Of a DNA stretch of 64,000 bases, positions 7,684-17,700 are shown one piece after another. Position numbers and translations under genes: made by a program. Source of the DNA: JASHPR01 sp963815375 (GTDB taxonomy: Bacteria > Actinomycetota > Actinomycetes > Streptosporangiales > Streptosporangiaceae); assembly GCA_963815375.1 (NCBI GenBank), contig CAWFGX010000002.1, positions 496,001-560,000 on the forward strand. Direction: 5' to 3'. Each line of letters starts with the position of its first letter. Position 1 is the first letter of the stretch. Under the pieces are notes generated by a model. The model ran no database searches. It had not been told where the DNA came from and saw nothing but the letters and a program-made list of their open reading frames with translations.

Positions 7684-7752
7684 ACAGCGAGTCTAGATCG
7701 CCGGCCCGACGCCACCCGGCCCCTGGCCCAGGCGTGTCGCGCCGCGAGAAAT

Positions 7753-8484
7753 CTAGGCGGTCAGGAGGGTTTCTGGCTGGCGGGGGGCGCGGGCTTCGGT
7801 GAGCCGGACGTGGTAGAGGAACCGCCAGTACTTCCCGGTCAGCAGGAACTCTCCTGGCTGGGCTAGTGCTGTGATGCCGTTGAGGATCTTCTGCTCGTCG
7901 CCGCGCTGCGGCTCGGTGGCCGGCCGCGCGTCGACGATGTGGGTGACCTCGCCGCTGGCCAGGTCGATCCCGGCCAGATAGTGCCGGGGTGCGACGTTGG
8001 CCCATATCAGCCCGCCAGCCCAGTCGAGATCATTGAGGCCGCTGATACGCCGCCCGCCGCAGTGCACCAGGACGACGCCGAGCGGAGCCAGCGTCCGCGG
8101 GTCGCGCCGGACCAGCTCGCTGCTTCCATCGCTCGTCACCACGCAGGAGCCGGCGTTGCAGATCCCCCAGCCCTCGCGGTTGTAGGGGACCGTCTGCACC
8201 AGGGCAAGGCTGCGGGTGTCCCAGCGCAGTGCGACCCGCTCCTGCCAGGTGAGCTGCCACATGTGCTCACCCACCCGGCAGATGCCCTCGGCAAACATCT
8301 CGGCCGGCACGGCGGCGGAGAAATCCACCTGATCGTGGCCGAGCTGGTAGCGCCGGACAGCGGACTGGCCATAGTGGCCGGTGCTCTCCCAGACCGTGCC
8401 GTTCTCAGCGATCAGGCCCTGGGTGAAGCCCCGGCCGGGGTGCGGGAGCCGGCGCAGCACCTTGAGCCGGTGGAACCTCGGCAC
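7753..8484 (-). CDS. Glutaminyl-peptide cyclotransferase (plant/bacterial type)
   Basis: A 243-residue protein of the five-bladed beta-propeller glutaminyl cyclase family, which forms pyroglutamate from N-terminal glutamine. Family features include PHPGRGFTQGLIAENGTVWE near the N-terminus (consensus HDxxxFTQGL), STGHYGQSAVRRY, EGICRVGEHMWQLTW and GLNDLDWAGGLIWANV. Most homologues are exported, but this start shows no signal peptide, so it may be cytoplasmic or the start may be misplaced. The first 80 bases overlap the C-terminal coding end of the FtsH-like gene upstream on the same strand, suggesting coupled expression. Confidence 0.85.
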   Translation of the reverse strand: MPRFHRLKVLRRLPHPGRGFTQGLIAENGTVWESTGHYGQSAVRRYQLGHDQVDFSAAVPAEMFAEGICRVGEHMWQLTWQERVALRWDTRSLALVQTVPYNREGWGICNAGSCVVTSDGSSELVRRDPRTLAPLGVVLVHCGGRRISGLNDLDWAGGLIWANVAPRHYLAGIDLASGEVTHIVDARPATEPQRGDEQKILNGITALAQPGEFLLTGKYWRFLYHVRLTEARAPRQPETLLTA

Positions 8485-11404
8485 TGGCGTGCCGCCGGTC
8501 AGGAATCGCTGCCAGGCTCCGGCTGGCTGGCCGACCCTGGCTCACCGGCTGGTCTCTGCTCCTCCGCAGCCTCGGGCAGCCCAGGTGACCCGTCTGGACT
8601 GCCTGACCCGTCAGGGCCGGCCTGGCCTGGCCGTTCGGCTCAGGCTCGTCGGGCAGAGGGGGCGCGTCGGTCAGCTCTGGCTGAGTGCCTGACCCCACGT
8701 CACTAGCTGGACCCTGCTCCCTGGTCGGCCCCGGCTCAGAGGCAGGCCCGGGCTGGCCGCCCTGTCCTGGCAGCCGCACCCGCCTGAACCAGCTGTACCG
8801 CCCGAACCCATTGCCCTGCTCCGGGACCGCAGGCACGGGCGCTTCGGCCAGGCCCGTCGGGGCGGTCAGGCCGCCGTCGCCGCCCGGCCAGGCACCGGTC
8901 TCCTGACCGTGACTGGTCAGGTCCTGGCCGGCAACGAGGACACCAGCGGGCTCAGCAGCAGCCAGCGCAGGCTGGGGGAGCTCGGGCATGATCAGCTGGA
9001 CCTTGCCGGACTCGCGGTGCGCCGCCACGGCCTCGCGGTGGTACTCCTCGAGCTCGCGCATGAAGTCCGGATCTGCGTACGCGCGGCCGTCCACCAGCGG
9101 GCCCAGCTGCCGCTCGATGACCGCGACCACGTCCTCGCCGGTCAGCGTCTTATGCGTCTCCAGCGCGTGGGCCAGCGCGAGCACCTCGGTCTGGTTCTCC
9201 CGGAGGATCTGCCTGGCCCGCACCAGCAGTCCGTTGAGGTTGTCCTCGATGCGGTCCGCCAGCCTCCGGCGCAGCTCCTGCTCGGAGTCGTGGCCTTTCT
9301 TGTCCCGACCGGTCTGGCCGCCACCCGGCGCCCCGACCTGAAGCCGCTGGGCGGTTGAGTACGAGGAGACGGTGGACCCCATCCCCCAGTAGCCCTCCAT
9401 GAACGAGGCCACGGCTGTCGCGGCCTCCAGGTCACCGGAAACACCTGAGGAGCTGTCGTTGTCGAAGAACATGCGCTCCCCGGCGAGTGAGGCGAGCGCG
9501 ACCAGGATGTCGCTCTCGTACTCGCTGCGCCAGTGCGTGAACTGCTCCTCGGGAGGGATGCGGCTGACCATCCCGAGATAGTCCCTTGCCTTCTCGATCG
9601 TCGCGATGTCGATCTCCATGTGCTTGAAACTGCGGTGCGCGACCACCGCATGGCAGGCCTCATGGACCGCGACGGCGTGCCGCTCGCGCTCGATGTACTC
9701 GACGTCATCGGGCGGCCCGAGCTCCTTGAGCTGCTTGGCCTTCATCACGTCAGCCCAGGTGATCACGTCGCGGCCATTGCGGATCGCCATGATCAGGGAC
9801 TCATTGACCAGGTCCTTGATGATGGCGCCGGTCGTGTAGGGGGTGATGACCGCGAGCTTGTCGATCTGCTCGGCGTTAAGCTCATGCCGGACCTTCGAGA
9901 AGTAGCCCTCGTAGGTCCGCACCCGGCCTGCCTTGCTCGGGTAACCGACCTTGTAGATCCGGTCGATCCGGCCCGGGCGCAGCAGCGCCTCGTCCAGGGC
10001 CTGCGGCATGTTGGACGCCATCATGACCAGGATGCGGTACTTGGGCGGAGGCTTGGGGCGCATCCCGAGCAGCCGGCGGACATAGCGGTTCATGATGCCC
10101 CGGGGCTTGTTCAGGCCGGACAGCTCGGAGAGCAGCGCTTGCAGCGTGCCCATCCCGCCGCCGTTCATCCCCATGCCCATGATCTGCTTGTGGCGCGGGA
10201 TGCCAGGCTCGTCCTCGACGGAGGATGCCAGGGCTCGCTGGGCGAGGCGCCACTGACTGTCCGGCGACAGGTAGGAGAACCCGTTGCAGCCGGCCGTCTG
10301 CCAGGTCTCGGACGGGGCGGTGGCCCGGGGGAAGTTCGGCCCGCCCTGGGCCATCGCGCCCCGGTTGCCTAGCGAGTCCGCCTCATCGAAGAACACGATG
10401 ACGCCGCCGTACCGCAGCGATAGCCTGCGCAGCTTGCGGAAGAGCGACTTGACCTTCAGGATGCCGACGCCCATGAACATGTTGATGAAGGCGCCAGGGT
10501 CCACGAACACATACGGCTTGCCGGTCTCGCCGGCCACCGCCTCGGCCATCAGCGTCTTGCCCGTGCCGGGCGGCCCATGCAGCAGAATGCCGCCGGGCAC
10601 GTAGCCGCCGCGTGACTCGATAAGCTCCGGGTCCTCCAGGTAGAGGATGTTCTCCTTGACCCGCTCCAGCACCCGGTCCTGGCCCCAGACATCGCTGAAC
10701 CGGGTCTTGATGTCGTCGGGGTAGTACACGTCGACGCCGCCGCGAGACAGGAACCAGAACAGCATCCCGAACTGCGCCACGACAAACAGCAGGATGACGA
10801 CGATCTGGAGCACGAACGGTATCGCGTCCCAGATGTAGCGCGGCATCTGCGCCAGGGCGTTCAGCGCGTTGTTGTGCGTTATCTTTCCCGCGACGATCGC
10901 GATGACCGCGATCCAGAGCGCGACCATGAACACGCGCCACAGCCGGAACTTCGTCCACGGCGACAGCCTGCGGTTGGTGGTGCGCTCCACGCCGCCGAAG
11001 AACTTGTGCGTCCAGAACCAGGAATAGGTGCGGGAGTGCTCACTGATCAGGTAGTGCGCCTGCCGGATGACCTCGAGACCGGCCAGGACAAAGACCCACC
11101 AGCCGGTATGGACCTCAATCGCCATCGCGTCGCGGAACCCGACGATCGGGTCGGACGCCATCACCGACCAGACCAGGATGAACCAGACGATTGTCAGCAG
11201 CAGCAGGAACTTTATGCGATCCCAGATCGGGAGCCGCTTGCGAAGGTCATCCCCGCGCCGCCGGTTGCTGGCAAGCGACGCGTCCAGGACAGCGTCTGCC
11301 CCGGAAGCAGCCGCCGGCCTGGCCGCGGCGCGTCTCCGCCAGGCGATCCACCCGAACAGGATGCTCCAGGTGATCTGGCCGATCCTGGCTATCCGCGCCT
11401 TCAA
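8405..11404 (-). CDS. Divergent FtsH-like membrane AAA+ zinc metalloprotease
   Basis: A protein of about 999 residues from a TTG start. Four membrane helices lie near residues 66-82, 102-113, 158-173 and 195-219. The AAA+ domain follows with Walker A GPPGTGKT (277-284), Walker B VIVFFDEAD (335-343) and second-region-of-homology LLRPGRIDR. Then comes an M41-type protease domain with HEACH (581-585, the HExxH zinc site) and SGDLEAAT supplying the third ligand. About 70 extra residues rich in Gly/Met (MGMGMNGGGMG) separate Walker B from LLRPGRIDR compared with ordinary FtsH. A long Pro/Gly-rich C-terminal tail follows. The TTG overlaps the stop of the lipoprotein gene (TTGA) with GGAGGAGG in front, so the two are coupled. 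It is not the housekeeping ftsH. Confidence 0.85.
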   Translation of the reverse strand: MKARIARIGQITWSILFGWIAWRRRAAARPAAASGADAVLDASLASNRRRGDDLRKRLPIWDRIKFLLLLTIVWFILVWSVMASDPIVGFRDAMAIEVHTGWWVFVLAGLEVIRQAHYLISEHSRTYSWFWTHKFFGGVERTTNRRLSPWTKFRLWRVFMVALWIAVIAIVAGKITHNNALNALAQMPRYIWDAIPFVLQIVVILLFVVAQFGMLFWFLSRGGVDVYYPDDIKTRFSDVWGQDRVLERVKENILYLEDPELIESRGGYVPGGILLHGPPGTGKTLMAEAVAGETGKPYVFVDPGAFINMFMGVGILKVKSLFRKLRRLSLRYGGVIVFFDEADSLGNRGAMAQGGPNFPRATAPSETWQTAGCNGFSYLSPDSQWRLAQRALASSVEDEPGIPRHKQIMGMGMNGGGMGTLQALLSELSGLNKPRGIMNRYVRRLLGMRPKPPPKYRILVMMASNMPQALDEALLRPGRIDRIYKVGYPSKAGRVRTYEGYFSKVRHELNAEQIDKLAVITPYTTGAIIKDLVNESLIMAIRNGRDVITWADVMKAKQLKELGPPDDVEYIERERHAVAVHEACHAVVAHRSFKHMEIDIATIEKARDYLGMVSRIPPEEQFTHWRSEYESDILVALASLAGERMFFDNDSSSGVSGDLEAATAVASFMEGYWGMGSTVSSYSTAQRLQVGAPGGGQTGRDKKGHDSEQELRRRLADRIEDNLNGLLVRARQILRENQTEVLALAHALETHKTLTGEDVVAVIERQLGPLVDGRAYADPDFMRELEEYHREAVAAHRESGKVQLIMPELPQPALAAAEPAGVLVAGQDLTSHGQETGAWPGGDGGLTAPTGLAEAPVPAVPEQGNGFGRYSWFRRVRLPGQGGQPGPASEPGPTREQGPASDVGSGTQPELTDAPPLPDEPEPNGQARPALTGQAVQTGHLGCPRLRRSRDQPVSQGRPASRSLAAIPDRRHASAEVPPAQGAAPAPAPRPGLHPGPDR

Positions 11405-12057
11405 GATCCTCCTCCTACCGTGAACGATCCAACGACCTGCGATATCTGCGAGTAGTTGGCGGCAAAGTCCGTCTCTTCGCACTGGACCAGCAGGAAGTAC
11501 AGCTTCGTGGTGCTGCTGTCAGTCAAGACCGTCAGATCAAACGTCTCCGGGGCGCCGTTGAAGGTGTAGTCGAAAACCTCACGGATGCCCCGGTAACCAT
11601 GACCATTAGTGATGACCTGGTCGCTGATCGACTGGAACCCGGTGAGCTGCTCGCCCTCGGCGGAAGCGGCCTGGCGGGCGGCCGACGTCACCGGCAGGAA
11701 CAGGTCCCGCATGGCGTCCAGGGAGAGCGAGCTGCGCTCGCTCGTGGACAGCGAGATCACGCTGGCGAAGACGACTGGCTTCGACGTCGACGAAAGGATG
11801 TGCTGCGCCGACGGAGCCGACGAGGCGTCGTAGGCCCGCGACCACAGGTAGCTCCCGAGGGTGGTGGACTGGCCGGTCAGTGACTGCAAACTGGACTGGC
11901 TGACCTGATGCCAGCTGGGCGGGATCTTGAAGTAGGCGTTGTCGCTGGAGTCAGCTACATACGAGTACTGCGGCGCAGCGCATCCCGTGGCAGCCACAGC
12001 TGCGATTACCCCAAGGATGGTCAGCGCGGCAACGCGGTAGTAATGCCGCAGGCCCAC
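11401..12057 (-). CDS. Lipoprotein coupled to the FtsH-like protease
   Basis: A 218-residue secreted protein of no recognised family. The N-terminus LRHYYRVAALTILGVIAAVA then ATGCAAP is a lipoprotein signal peptide with the lipid-modified cysteine at the AATGC site. The mature part begins with an AYFKIPPSWHQVSQSSL segment and resembles small actinobacterial lipoproteins with a PsbP/Mog1-like alpha/beta fold, which is only an impression. The GTG at 12057 is chosen because GGGGGAGGA precedes it; the longer ATG form would bury the signal sequence. The gene ends in TTGA, overlapping the protease start, so it may be a substrate or adaptor on the outer face of the membrane. Confidence 0.75.
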   Translation of the reverse strand: MGLRHYYRVAALTILGVIAAVAATGCAAPQYSYVADSSDNAYFKIPPSWHQVSQSSLQSLTGQSTTLGSYLWSRAYDASSAPSAQHILSSTSKPVVFASVISLSTSERSSLSLDAMRDLFLPVTSAARQAASAEGEQLTGFQSISDQVITNGHGYRGIREVFDYTFNGAPETFDLTVLTDSSTTKLYFLLVQCEETDFAANYSQISQVVGSFTVGGGS

Positions 12058-12236
12058 AGGGCGTCCTCCCCCGGCTGGAACCCTGACCCGCCGGTTCGCG
12101 GAATTTGTACTTCTTTCGAGTATGAGGGCAACACGCTCTCTAGACCAGTACGCCTTGTGAGAATGCATCACGCGGTCCTCGATCCCGGCCGCCAGGCCGC
12201 TGCGCGCTCCGGCTGATCCGGGCTAGGCTGCGGACC

Positions 12237-12602
12237 ATGGTTTCCCGCTCGCTGGTCGTGAAGGTCACCGCAGGCAAGGACGACCAGGAACGCTGCAACC
12301 AGGCATTCACCGTCGCCGCGACGGGTGTAGCCAGCGGCCTGCAAGTTTCGCTCTGGCTTACCGGCGAGGCTGCCTGGTTCGCCCTGCCTGACCGCGCCGA
12401 CGACGTGACGCTCGCGCACGCGACACCGCTCACGCAGCTGCTGGCGAAGGTCCTCGAGGAGGGCACCGTTACCGTCTGCTCGCAATGCGCCTCCCGCAGG
12501 AACATCGGCCCCGAGGACACGATCACGGGAATCCGTATCGCCGGATCGTCCACCTTCCTGGCCGAAGTGATGGCGGACGGTACCCAGGCACTCGTCTACT
12601 GA
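12237..12602 (+). CDS. DsrE-family protein
   Basis: A 121-residue protein with a DsrE/DsrF-like alpha/beta fold: VVKVTAGKDDQERCNQAFTV at the N-terminus, then GLQVSLWLTGEAAWFALP, and CSQCASRRN around residues 81-89. The family includes sulfur-relay subunits (TusBCD) and many uncharacterised actinobacterial proteins. Two cysteines in CSQC could be redox-active or sulfur-carrying; this is inferred. The gene is alone, divergent from the lipoprotein-protease pair and convergent with gatD. No clear ribosome binding site precedes the ATG, so it may be leaderless. Confidence 0.8.
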   Translation: MVSRSLVVKVTAGKDDQERCNQAFTVAATGVASGLQVSLWLTGEAAWFALPDRADDVTLAHATPLTQLLAKVLEEGTVTVCSQCASRRNIGPEDTITGIRIAGSSTFLAEVMADGTQALVY

Positions 12603-12612
12603 CTGAGCTGGC

Positions 12613-13413
12613 TTACCCCGCTACGGCCGCCAGGCGCTCCTGCCGCAGCTGGGCCGCCCAGTTCTCATCGCTCGCCGGCAGCGGAGGCAGCGGGCCGACT
12701 GCCCAGGTGAGCAGCAGGTCAGCCAGGCCAGGATTGCGCACAAGCACCGGGCCATGCAGGTAGGTACCCAGCACCTTGCCCGCGTAAGCGCCTTCGGTAC
12801 CGTCGCCGTTGCCGACGCCCGTGGCGACTCTCGCCAGCGGGCGCGCTCCGGGGCCGAGCGCGGTGACCCCCTGATGGTTCTCGAACCCGGTGAGCCGGGG
12901 CACGCCGAGGGCAGGGTCCACGTCGGCCATGATCTCGCCGACTCCGCGCCGGTCGCCGCGCCCGCTGGAGATGTCCAGGATCTCGAGCCCGGCAACGGGC
13001 TCTCCCTCACTGCCGCCGAAGACCGAGCCGATCACCTGGTATCCGGCGCAGACAGCCAGCACCACAGCCCCGGCGGCCGCTGCGGCCGCGAGTCCGCCGT
13101 CGGCGCGGAGCCGCCGTGCCGCCAGGATCTGGGGCAGGTCCTCACCCCCGCCCATCAGGTAGATGTCACCCGACCGGGGCACCGGCTGGTCGGCTTCCAC
13201 GTTCACGGACTGGACAGGTATGCCGCGCAGCCTGGCCCTGCGCTCGAGCACGAGCACGTTGCCGCGATCGCCGTAGGTGCTGAGCAGGTCCGGGAACACC
13301 CAGACGATCCGCAGGCTGCTCGGCCCGCGGCCGTGCCTGCCCGGGCGCTGCTGGGCTGGCCGCACGTGCTCAGGCCGCGCCGGCTCCGGCGCGCGGTGCC
13401 GCGGTGTGGTCAT
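12613..13413 (-). CDS. gatD: Lipid II isoglutaminyl synthase, glutaminase subunit GatD
   Basis: A 266-residue class I glutamine amidotransferase of the CobB/CobQ type. It releases ammonia from glutamine for MurT, which amidates the alpha-carboxyl of D-glutamate in the peptidoglycan stem peptide. The catalytic cysteine lies in VVLAVCAGYQVIG and the catalytic histidine in LGTYLHGPVL; VWVFPDLLSTYGDRGNVLVL is the family N-terminal strand. A 30-residue Pro/Arg-rich tail precedes it. The ATG at 13413 lies 13 bases after the murT stop, the standard murT-gatD operon. Confidence 0.93.
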   Translation of the reverse strand: MTTPRHRAPEPARPEHVRPAQQRPGRHGRGPSSLRIVWVFPDLLSTYGDRGNVLVLERRARLRGIPVQSVNVEADQPVPRSGDIYLMGGGEDLPQILAARRLRADGGLAAAAAAGAVVLAVCAGYQVIGSVFGGSEGEPVAGLEILDISSGRGDRRGVGEIMADVDPALGVPRLTGFENHQGVTALGPGARPLARVATGVGNGDGTEGAYAGKVLGTYLHGPVLVRNPGLADLLLTWAVGPLPPLPASDENWAAQLRQERLAAVAG

Positions 13414-13426
13414 GTCTGCTCCCGCG

Positions 13427-14665
13427 TTATTCGGCCCGGCCGAGGGCGACCCGGATCTGCTGAAACGCCGTGTAGTTCGCGATGACGTCCAGGATGCCCG
13501 GAGGCACCCGGTCGACCGCGCCGTCGACGTTGTCGACCAGCTCGAAGCCCACCTGGTCGGCCTCGAGCCGGACCGCGAGGTCGAGCCTGCGCTCACCTGC
13601 TACGAGCACCGGACGGCCGCGCAGCACCCGGTAGTCCACATCCCAGAGCCAGGACGTGTCCTTGCCGTCCGGGCCGTTCGCGTTGACGGCGAGCAGCACC
13701 GGTGCTGGTGCAGGGGCGAGCACGTCGAACGCCTCCAGCCACCCGGCCGGGTTCTTGGCCAGCAGCAGCCGCAGCCGGCGTCCGCGCAGTTCCAGCTGGG
13801 TGTAGCGGCCCGCGACCGAGGCCACCTCCCGCAGCCGGGGCAGCGCCTGGTCCATGTCAGCGCCGAAGTAGTCGGCCACAGCCAGCGCCATCACCGCGTT
13901 GGCCCGGTTGGCCCGGCCTGGCAGCGCCAGGGACAGCGGGCGCACCCGGCCCGCGGCGTCCACTACTTTCCCGTCGTCGAGCACCCAGGTGGCGGCTGGC
14001 CTGGCGAAGCCGCAGTCCCCGCAGCGCCAGCCGAGATCGTCCCGGCGCAGGTGCGAGCCGCATTCGGCGCAGCACCACGAATCCTCGTGCCAGCGCTGGC
14101 CCGCAGCGACCCAGGTGACCCGCCGGGCGGCACTCGCTGCCCAGGCGACAAGCGGGTCGTCCGCGTTCGCGACGACCCGGCAGTCCGGGGCCGCCGCGAA
14201 TGCCTCCCGCCAGCGCCGGGCCACCATCCAGATCTCGGCCGCCCGGTCCATCTGGTCCCGGCTCAGGTTCAGCACTGTTACCACCCGGGGGGAGGTGGCC
14301 TCGATCATGGCCGGCAGATACCGCTCATCGACTTCCAGCACCCCGAACGGGGCGTTCCGGTCCCGGCCGAGCGCTGACGCAAGCCCCGCGTCCATGTTCG
14401 CGCCGAACGCGTTGGACGCGACCTCCCGGCCCATCGACTCGATCGCCGCAGTGATCAGCCTGGTCGTCGTGGTCTTCCCGTTCGTCCCGGTCACCAGCAC
14501 GATCTGCCGCCCGGCAGCGAGCAGCCGGATCAGGTCGGGCGCTACCCGCAGGCCGATGGCGCCGCCGATCACGGACCCGTCGCCGCGGCCGGACAGCCGC
14601 GACATGGTTCCCGCGGCACCAGCGATGCTTGTAGCCAGGCGCGCCCGGAGCGGAAGGGGTCCCAT
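13427..14665 (-). CDS. murT: Lipid II isoglutaminyl synthase, ligase subunit MurT
   Basis: A 412-residue Mur-ligase-family enzyme that activates the D-Glu carboxyl of lipid II with ATP and accepts ammonia from GatD. The P-loop is VTGTNGKTTTTRL. A four-cysteine zinc ribbon (CAECGSHLRRDDLGWRCGDC) is inserted in the central domain, a feature that separates MurT from MurC-F. The C-terminal DUF1727 domain contacts GatD. Length is typical. It is the penultimate gene of a long minus-strand run that includes a HerA-like ATPase 57 bases upstream, so cell-wall amidation and that ATPase may be coexpressed. Confidence 0.93.
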   Translation of the reverse strand: MGPLPLRARLATSIAGAAGTMSRLSGRGDGSVIGGAIGLRVAPDLIRLLAAGRQIVLVTGTNGKTTTTRLITAAIESMGREVASNAFGANMDAGLASALGRDRNAPFGVLEVDERYLPAMIEATSPRVVTVLNLSRDQMDRAAEIWMVARRWREAFAAAPDCRVVANADDPLVAWAASAARRVTWVAAGQRWHEDSWCCAECGSHLRRDDLGWRCGDCGFARPAATWVLDDGKVVDAAGRVRPLSLALPGRANRANAVMALAVADYFGADMDQALPRLREVASVAGRYTQLELRGRRLRLLLAKNPAGWLEAFDVLAPAPAPVLLAVNANGPDGKDTSWLWDVDYRVLRGRPVLVAGERRLDLAVRLEADQVGFELVDNVDGAVDRVPPGILDVIANYTAFQQIRVALGRAE

Positions 14666-14722
14666 AGCGGCCGATGCTATCCGCCACTGCTGCCGGAATG
14701 TGCCGGGCTGCCCCGGTGCGAG

Positions 14723-17700
14723 TTACCGCGCGGCGGGAACGCTCGCCACCGGAGCCTGCGCGGGCGGCGCAGCCACAGCTGCCTGATCATCGTTCCCGAC
14801 GATGAACCGGCGCGGCCAGGACAGCACGGCCTCCAGCCAGCCCGCGACGCCCATCTCGCCAGCAGCCTGGCGCAGCTGCCCGCGATGGCTCACGCCGATG
14901 ACGAGCGCGGCCAGGTCGTCGGCGAAACCCTGCTGCTCATCGTCGCCGAGCAGCACAGTCCAGGCTGGCTGCCGGTTCCGGGCAAGCTCCATGGAGAGCG
15001 GGTGCCTGCGCAAGCCAGTGACCCGCTGCCCGATCCGGAGGCCCGGCCCGTCGGCCAGGCCGTTCATCGGGTAGTCGAGCGCGGGCGCCGGGGCAAACGG
15101 GTCTGGTTTGGCAGCGCCGAACGGGCACACCCGCTCCAGCTCATGCAGCCACCGCAGTTGCGGGATCACCCACTCCCGCCCGGCAGGCGCGCCAGCCCCC
15201 TTGCCCCCGCCAAGAAGCCGCAGGGCGGTGGCTGAGATGGCCGCTGCCAGGCGCTGCGGGTCGTAGCTGGCGCGGACAGCGAGCGCTCGTCCGCGCAGCG
15301 ACCGGTCGGCCGCGGTCGCCAGCGCGCACTCCCGCAGCCGGGGTTCAAGCGTCTCCCAGCGTGACCGCAATGCCGCGGGCACAACTGGCAGCGGACGGCC
15401 GGTCAGGAAGGCCAGAACGAGCACCTCGGCCCACACCCGCAGCCAGGCGTCCTCGGGAGCGGCTGCGAGCAGGTCGGCGGCACGCAGCTCGAGCAGGGTG
15501 CAAGCCCGGCCGGTCAGGCAGGCAGGGCCGCAGGCCGCCGATCGCCTGCCGCTGAGCGGGGGCTCCGGGGCAGTGCCGGCGGCTGCCTGCCGGTCGTGGC
15601 TGCGCTGGGCGGGACGCTCACGGGCGCCGCCGAACGGGACGGCGATTCGCAGTGGCCGGTCCATCCCGTCTGCGAACACGGCCGCGACGCCGGGACGCAG
15701 GGAGACCACCTGACGCGACTGATCGGTGTCGAGGTTCATCGCCGCGCCGACGACGTCGCGGTCGTCGCGTGCGGGCAGCCGGTGCAGCACCTTCAGCGCG
15801 GTGTTCTTCACCACGTCCGGGACCAGCTTGGCCGGGATCTGCTCGACGACCATGATGCCCTCGCCATAGGCCCGGATCTCCGCCAGGAGGCTCGCGAACA
15901 GCTCGACGGCGTGCGCGGAGGCGCCTTCCCGGCCGGCCCGCAGCAGCCGGTGTGCCTCCTCGATGACGATCACGTGCCGCAGCCCGTCGGCCGGGTCACG
16001 CCGGGCCCGCAGCCGCAGGTGCTCGACCAGCCTGATGATGAGCGTGCCGATCAGGAATGCCTTGTCCTCGTCGTTGGCGACGTCCTCGATCGCCAGCACC
16101 ACGTTGCGGCGCAGCAGCTCGGCAACGTCCGCCGGGTGGCCGCCCTCGAAGAACCGGCCGGCCGAGCCGGTGCGCAGCGACCGGAGCCGGACGTCGACGA
16201 ACCCGCGCACGTCGGCGCGCAGCTCCCGGCCGTAGCCGACGTCCTCGATCACATCCAGCGCCGCGCTCCGCAGCTGGGCCAGCGTGGGTACGGCCGGGTC
16301 AGCAGGCGCGCCCGGCCTGCCCGCTCCGGTCACCGGGTCCCAGCCGCAGCCCTCGTAGGCCCGCTGCAGCGCCTGCGAGATGATCTGCGGGAACGGCTCT
16401 CTCGCCTCGAAGGCGGCCAGGAACAGGGCCCGCACCATGTCGATGTGCGCCTGCACCGGGTAACCAGGCTCGGGCTGCAGGGGGTTCACCGAAAGAGGGA
16501 CCGCTGCCGGGTCCGACGGGTTGATGACCGTCACCTCGCCGGCACCGGCGATGCGTCCGGCCATGGCCGCGTACTCCGATTTCACCGGCTCGACAGCGAG
16601 CCACGGTATCCCGGCCCTGGTCAGCTGCTCCAGCATGTGGCGGACCGTCTGCGACTTCCCGGCGCCGGTGGCACCAGTGACGAACGCGTGCCGGTTCAGG
16701 GTGCCGAGCGGGACGGCGAACCTGCCGACCTGGCGGTCCTGGCCGTCCAGGATCGCGCCGAGGTCGATCGCGCGGTCACTGCCAGACCGGGAGGAACCTC
16801 CCGCGGTGCTGCCTCCGGACGGGCCCCCGGTCTCGCTGGTGACGTCGAAGCAGCCGGGGTCCAGCACCCGCACGCCCGGGACCTCGCCACGCGGCAGGCC
16901 GGTCAGGGCGGCGAGAGTTCCCGCTGTAGCGGCGATAGGAACCTGCGCTCCATCCACCGGGTCGGCGATCCGGGCCGCCAGCGAGTCGGCGAAGTCGCGC
17001 GGGTCCTCGGCGCTGCGCAGCCGGTACGGGTGGGCGGCCAGGTCGATCGCTCCAGCGAGCACCGGTGCGATCAGCCGCAGTTCCGCTCCGGTCGCAGCCC
17101 CGGCAAGGACCCGCACCTGCCAAAGCCCTGCTTCCCGGAACGCGTCGAGCTCGGCCAGCCGGCGCTGCGCCCGGGCGGCGTCGAACCTGGAGTGCTCCTC
17201 GTCGCGGCGCAGCAGTACGTTCAGGCTGGTGCGCAGCTCGACGATCTCCGCGTCGATCTGGTCCCACGGCTCGGCGACCACGAGCCAGCCGAACGGGCGG
17301 GCCATGAGAGAGACCAGGGCCGACTCGAACAGCGTGGGATGCCGGCTGGCCTGGCTGCCAGGGATGTCGCCCGGCAGCCCCTGGTCCGGAGCCGCCGCAC
17401 TGCCCCGGTACCCGGCCGCCGCGTCCGCGGGCGGCGTGGCCAGCCCTGAGCCAAGCGCCGGGGCCTGTCGGACCGGACAGGGCGCCCAGACCAGCCGGTC
17501 GAGGTCGGCGAGCAGCCCGCCCGGCACGGGGACGCCGCGGGCACCCCACGGGAACAGCAGCTCCCGCGGCCCGGTGGGATCCGCCGGCGCCGTCGCAGTG
17601 TCGTCCTCCTGCGCACCGCGGGCACCAATGGCGGCCAGAGCCTCAGCGGGCTCTGGGAGCGGCCCGGCATTGGTGATCAGCTCCAGCGGCGCGCCGCCGC

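Noticed and set aside
9533..10372. 279-residue plus-strand open frame and other long frames opposite the FtsH-like gene
   Set aside because: Shadow of the protease coding frame. Low-complexity His/Asp/Arg-rich translation and no family resemblance.
15596..17449. 617-residue open frame on the plus strand
   Set aside because: It is antisense to the HerA-like ATPase, whose motifs are unambiguous. Long antisense frames are expected at this GC content, and the translation has no recognisable domain.
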